A DNA stretch of 5,835 nucleotides from Aestuariivita sp964402685 (GTDB lineage Bacteria; Pseudomonadota; Alphaproteobacteria; Rhodobacterales; Rhodobacteraceae): NCBI GenBank assembly GCA_964402685.1, contig CAYODE010000216.1:1-5835 (forward strand), written 5' to 3'. This document shows, one piece after another, positions 5,352-5,835 of this stretch. A program made the position numbers and the translations under genes. The number at the start of each line of letters is the position of its first letter. Within the stretch, counting starts at the first letter, position 1. The notes beneath the pieces were generated by a model. It was not told where the DNA came from. It did no database searches and was given only the letters and a program-made list of their open reading frames with translations.

Positions 5352-5834
5352 TCAGACCGGTTTCAGGACAAAATGCGCCGCCAGCGTGGTGTCGGAGGCG
5401 CTGGGCATGATAGGACGCAAAAAGACTGTCTCGAAGACCTTACCGTCATCATAGGCCAAATGGCCGTGGGGTTGGCCGAAGGCAGGTACGATCTGGGGCA
5501 TTTCCAACCGAAACTCCCCATTTGTATCTGATAGCGTCGCACCATGGCTTTCCGGGTCGCGCTCATGGCCTTCGGTGGTATGCGCCCAGATTTGGATGCG
5601 TGCGCCTGATATGGGCGCGCCGTCGCCCGCGCGGCGGACAGTCCCTGTCATCCAGAAGCCACCGCCGCCAATACGATCGACCATGGGAGCACCGGGTCGA
5701 TAATTGTTTGCGCCGCCACGCATTGTGGGTGTGGGTGCCAACCCGGCGGCGCGGGCGGGTGCGATCAGGCCGGATGCGCTGACGGCAAGCGCGGCTCCCG
5801 TGGTCGCGATCAGACTGCGGCGGTTGAGGGGGGA
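5352..5834 (-). CDS. Tat-exported intradiol-dioxygenase-like protein, 5' end cut by window
   Basis: The frame is open from the right edge to TGA 5354-5352, giving 160 visible residues. The start lies beyond the edge, because the base at 5835 ends a codon of the form NNC. The N-terminus shows a twin-arginine signal: N-R-R-S-L-I (4-9), a hydrophobic run to about 26, and an A-R-A-A-G cleavage region (27-31). The mature domain has the intradiol dioxygenase C-terminal-type beta pattern: G-T-V (64-66), G-A-P-I-S-G-A-R-I-Q-I-W-A (72-84), T-L-S-D-T-N-G-E-F-R-L (100-110) and P-H-G-H-L (122-126). The H-x-H of the iron site is kept (H123, H125), but the two tyrosine ligands are not: H90 and F119 occupy the comparable places, and no Tyr exists between 46 and 127. 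It is therefore related to the catechol-cleaving family by fold but may not be a classical dioxygenase. It should act in the periplasm, with the membrane haem protein encoded next. Confidence 0.8.
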   Translation of the reverse strand, partial: SPLNRRSLIATTGAALAVSASGLIAPARAAGLAPTPTMRGGANNYRPGAPMVDRIGGGGFWMTGTVRRAGDGAPISGARIQIWAHTTEGHERDPESHGATLSDTNGEFRLEMPQIVPAFGQPHGHLAYDDGKVFETVFLRPIMPSASDTTLAAHFVLKPV

Positions 5835-5835
5835 G

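Noticed and set aside
1..5835. Mobile element, CRISPR, tRNA/rRNA, or toxin-antitoxin content.
   Set aside because: No terminal repeats, transposase or integrase motifs, regularly spaced repeats, or cloverleaf sequence were seen; gene style is uniform across the window.

Overview
This 5.8 kb window looks like ordinary chromosome from an alphaproteobacterium, most likely Rhodobacterales (Rhodobacteraceae or the Roseobacter lineage). The basis is inference from the protein style: the TadA C-terminal half, the RluB-like synthase, the pairing of XpaC with TelA behind a tiny membrane peptide, and the UPF0173 hydrolase all resemble that group. No database search was possible, so genus is not claimed. 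There are no rRNA, tRNA, CRISPR, insertion-sequence or phage signatures, and no gene-free stretch longer than about 110 bases.

Left part (1-1991, all minus strand): a compact three-gene cluster read from right to left. A 29-residue single-helix membrane peptide (1881-1792) is followed after 3 nt by an XpaC-family membrane protein (1788-904), and after 41 nt by a TelA/toxic-anion-resistance protein (862 to beyond the window edge). XpaC and TelA are neighbours in other bacteria too (xpaC-yaaN in Bacillus subtilis), so they probably act together in envelope or anion stress. The 110-nt leader ahead of the peptide carries a 9-bp direct repeat.

Middle part (1992-4058): RNA-modification genes in divergent orientation, an RluB-type 23S rRNA pseudouridine synthase (minus) and the tRNA adenosine deaminase TadA (plus). 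They are separated by 62 bp containing a 13-bp perfect inverted repeat. TadA converges on a UPF0173 metallo-beta-lactamase-fold hydrolase (minus).

Right part (4059-5835): a CREST/alkaline-ceramidase-like integral membrane hydrolase (plus), diverging from the UPF0173 gene. Its 3' end overlaps by 40 bp a convergent minus-strand pair. That pair is a Tat-exported protein with an intradiol-dioxygenase-like fold (cut by the window edge), followed after 6 nt by a six-helix ferric-reductase-like membrane protein with two H-x13-H haem pairs. The dioxygenase-like protein keeps the H-x-H motif but lacks both tyrosine iron ligands of the classical enzymes. With its membrane partner it resembles, in architecture only, the MsrP/MsrQ arrangement (Tat-exported redox protein plus membrane haem protein). 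This pair is the best candidate here for an under-described system.
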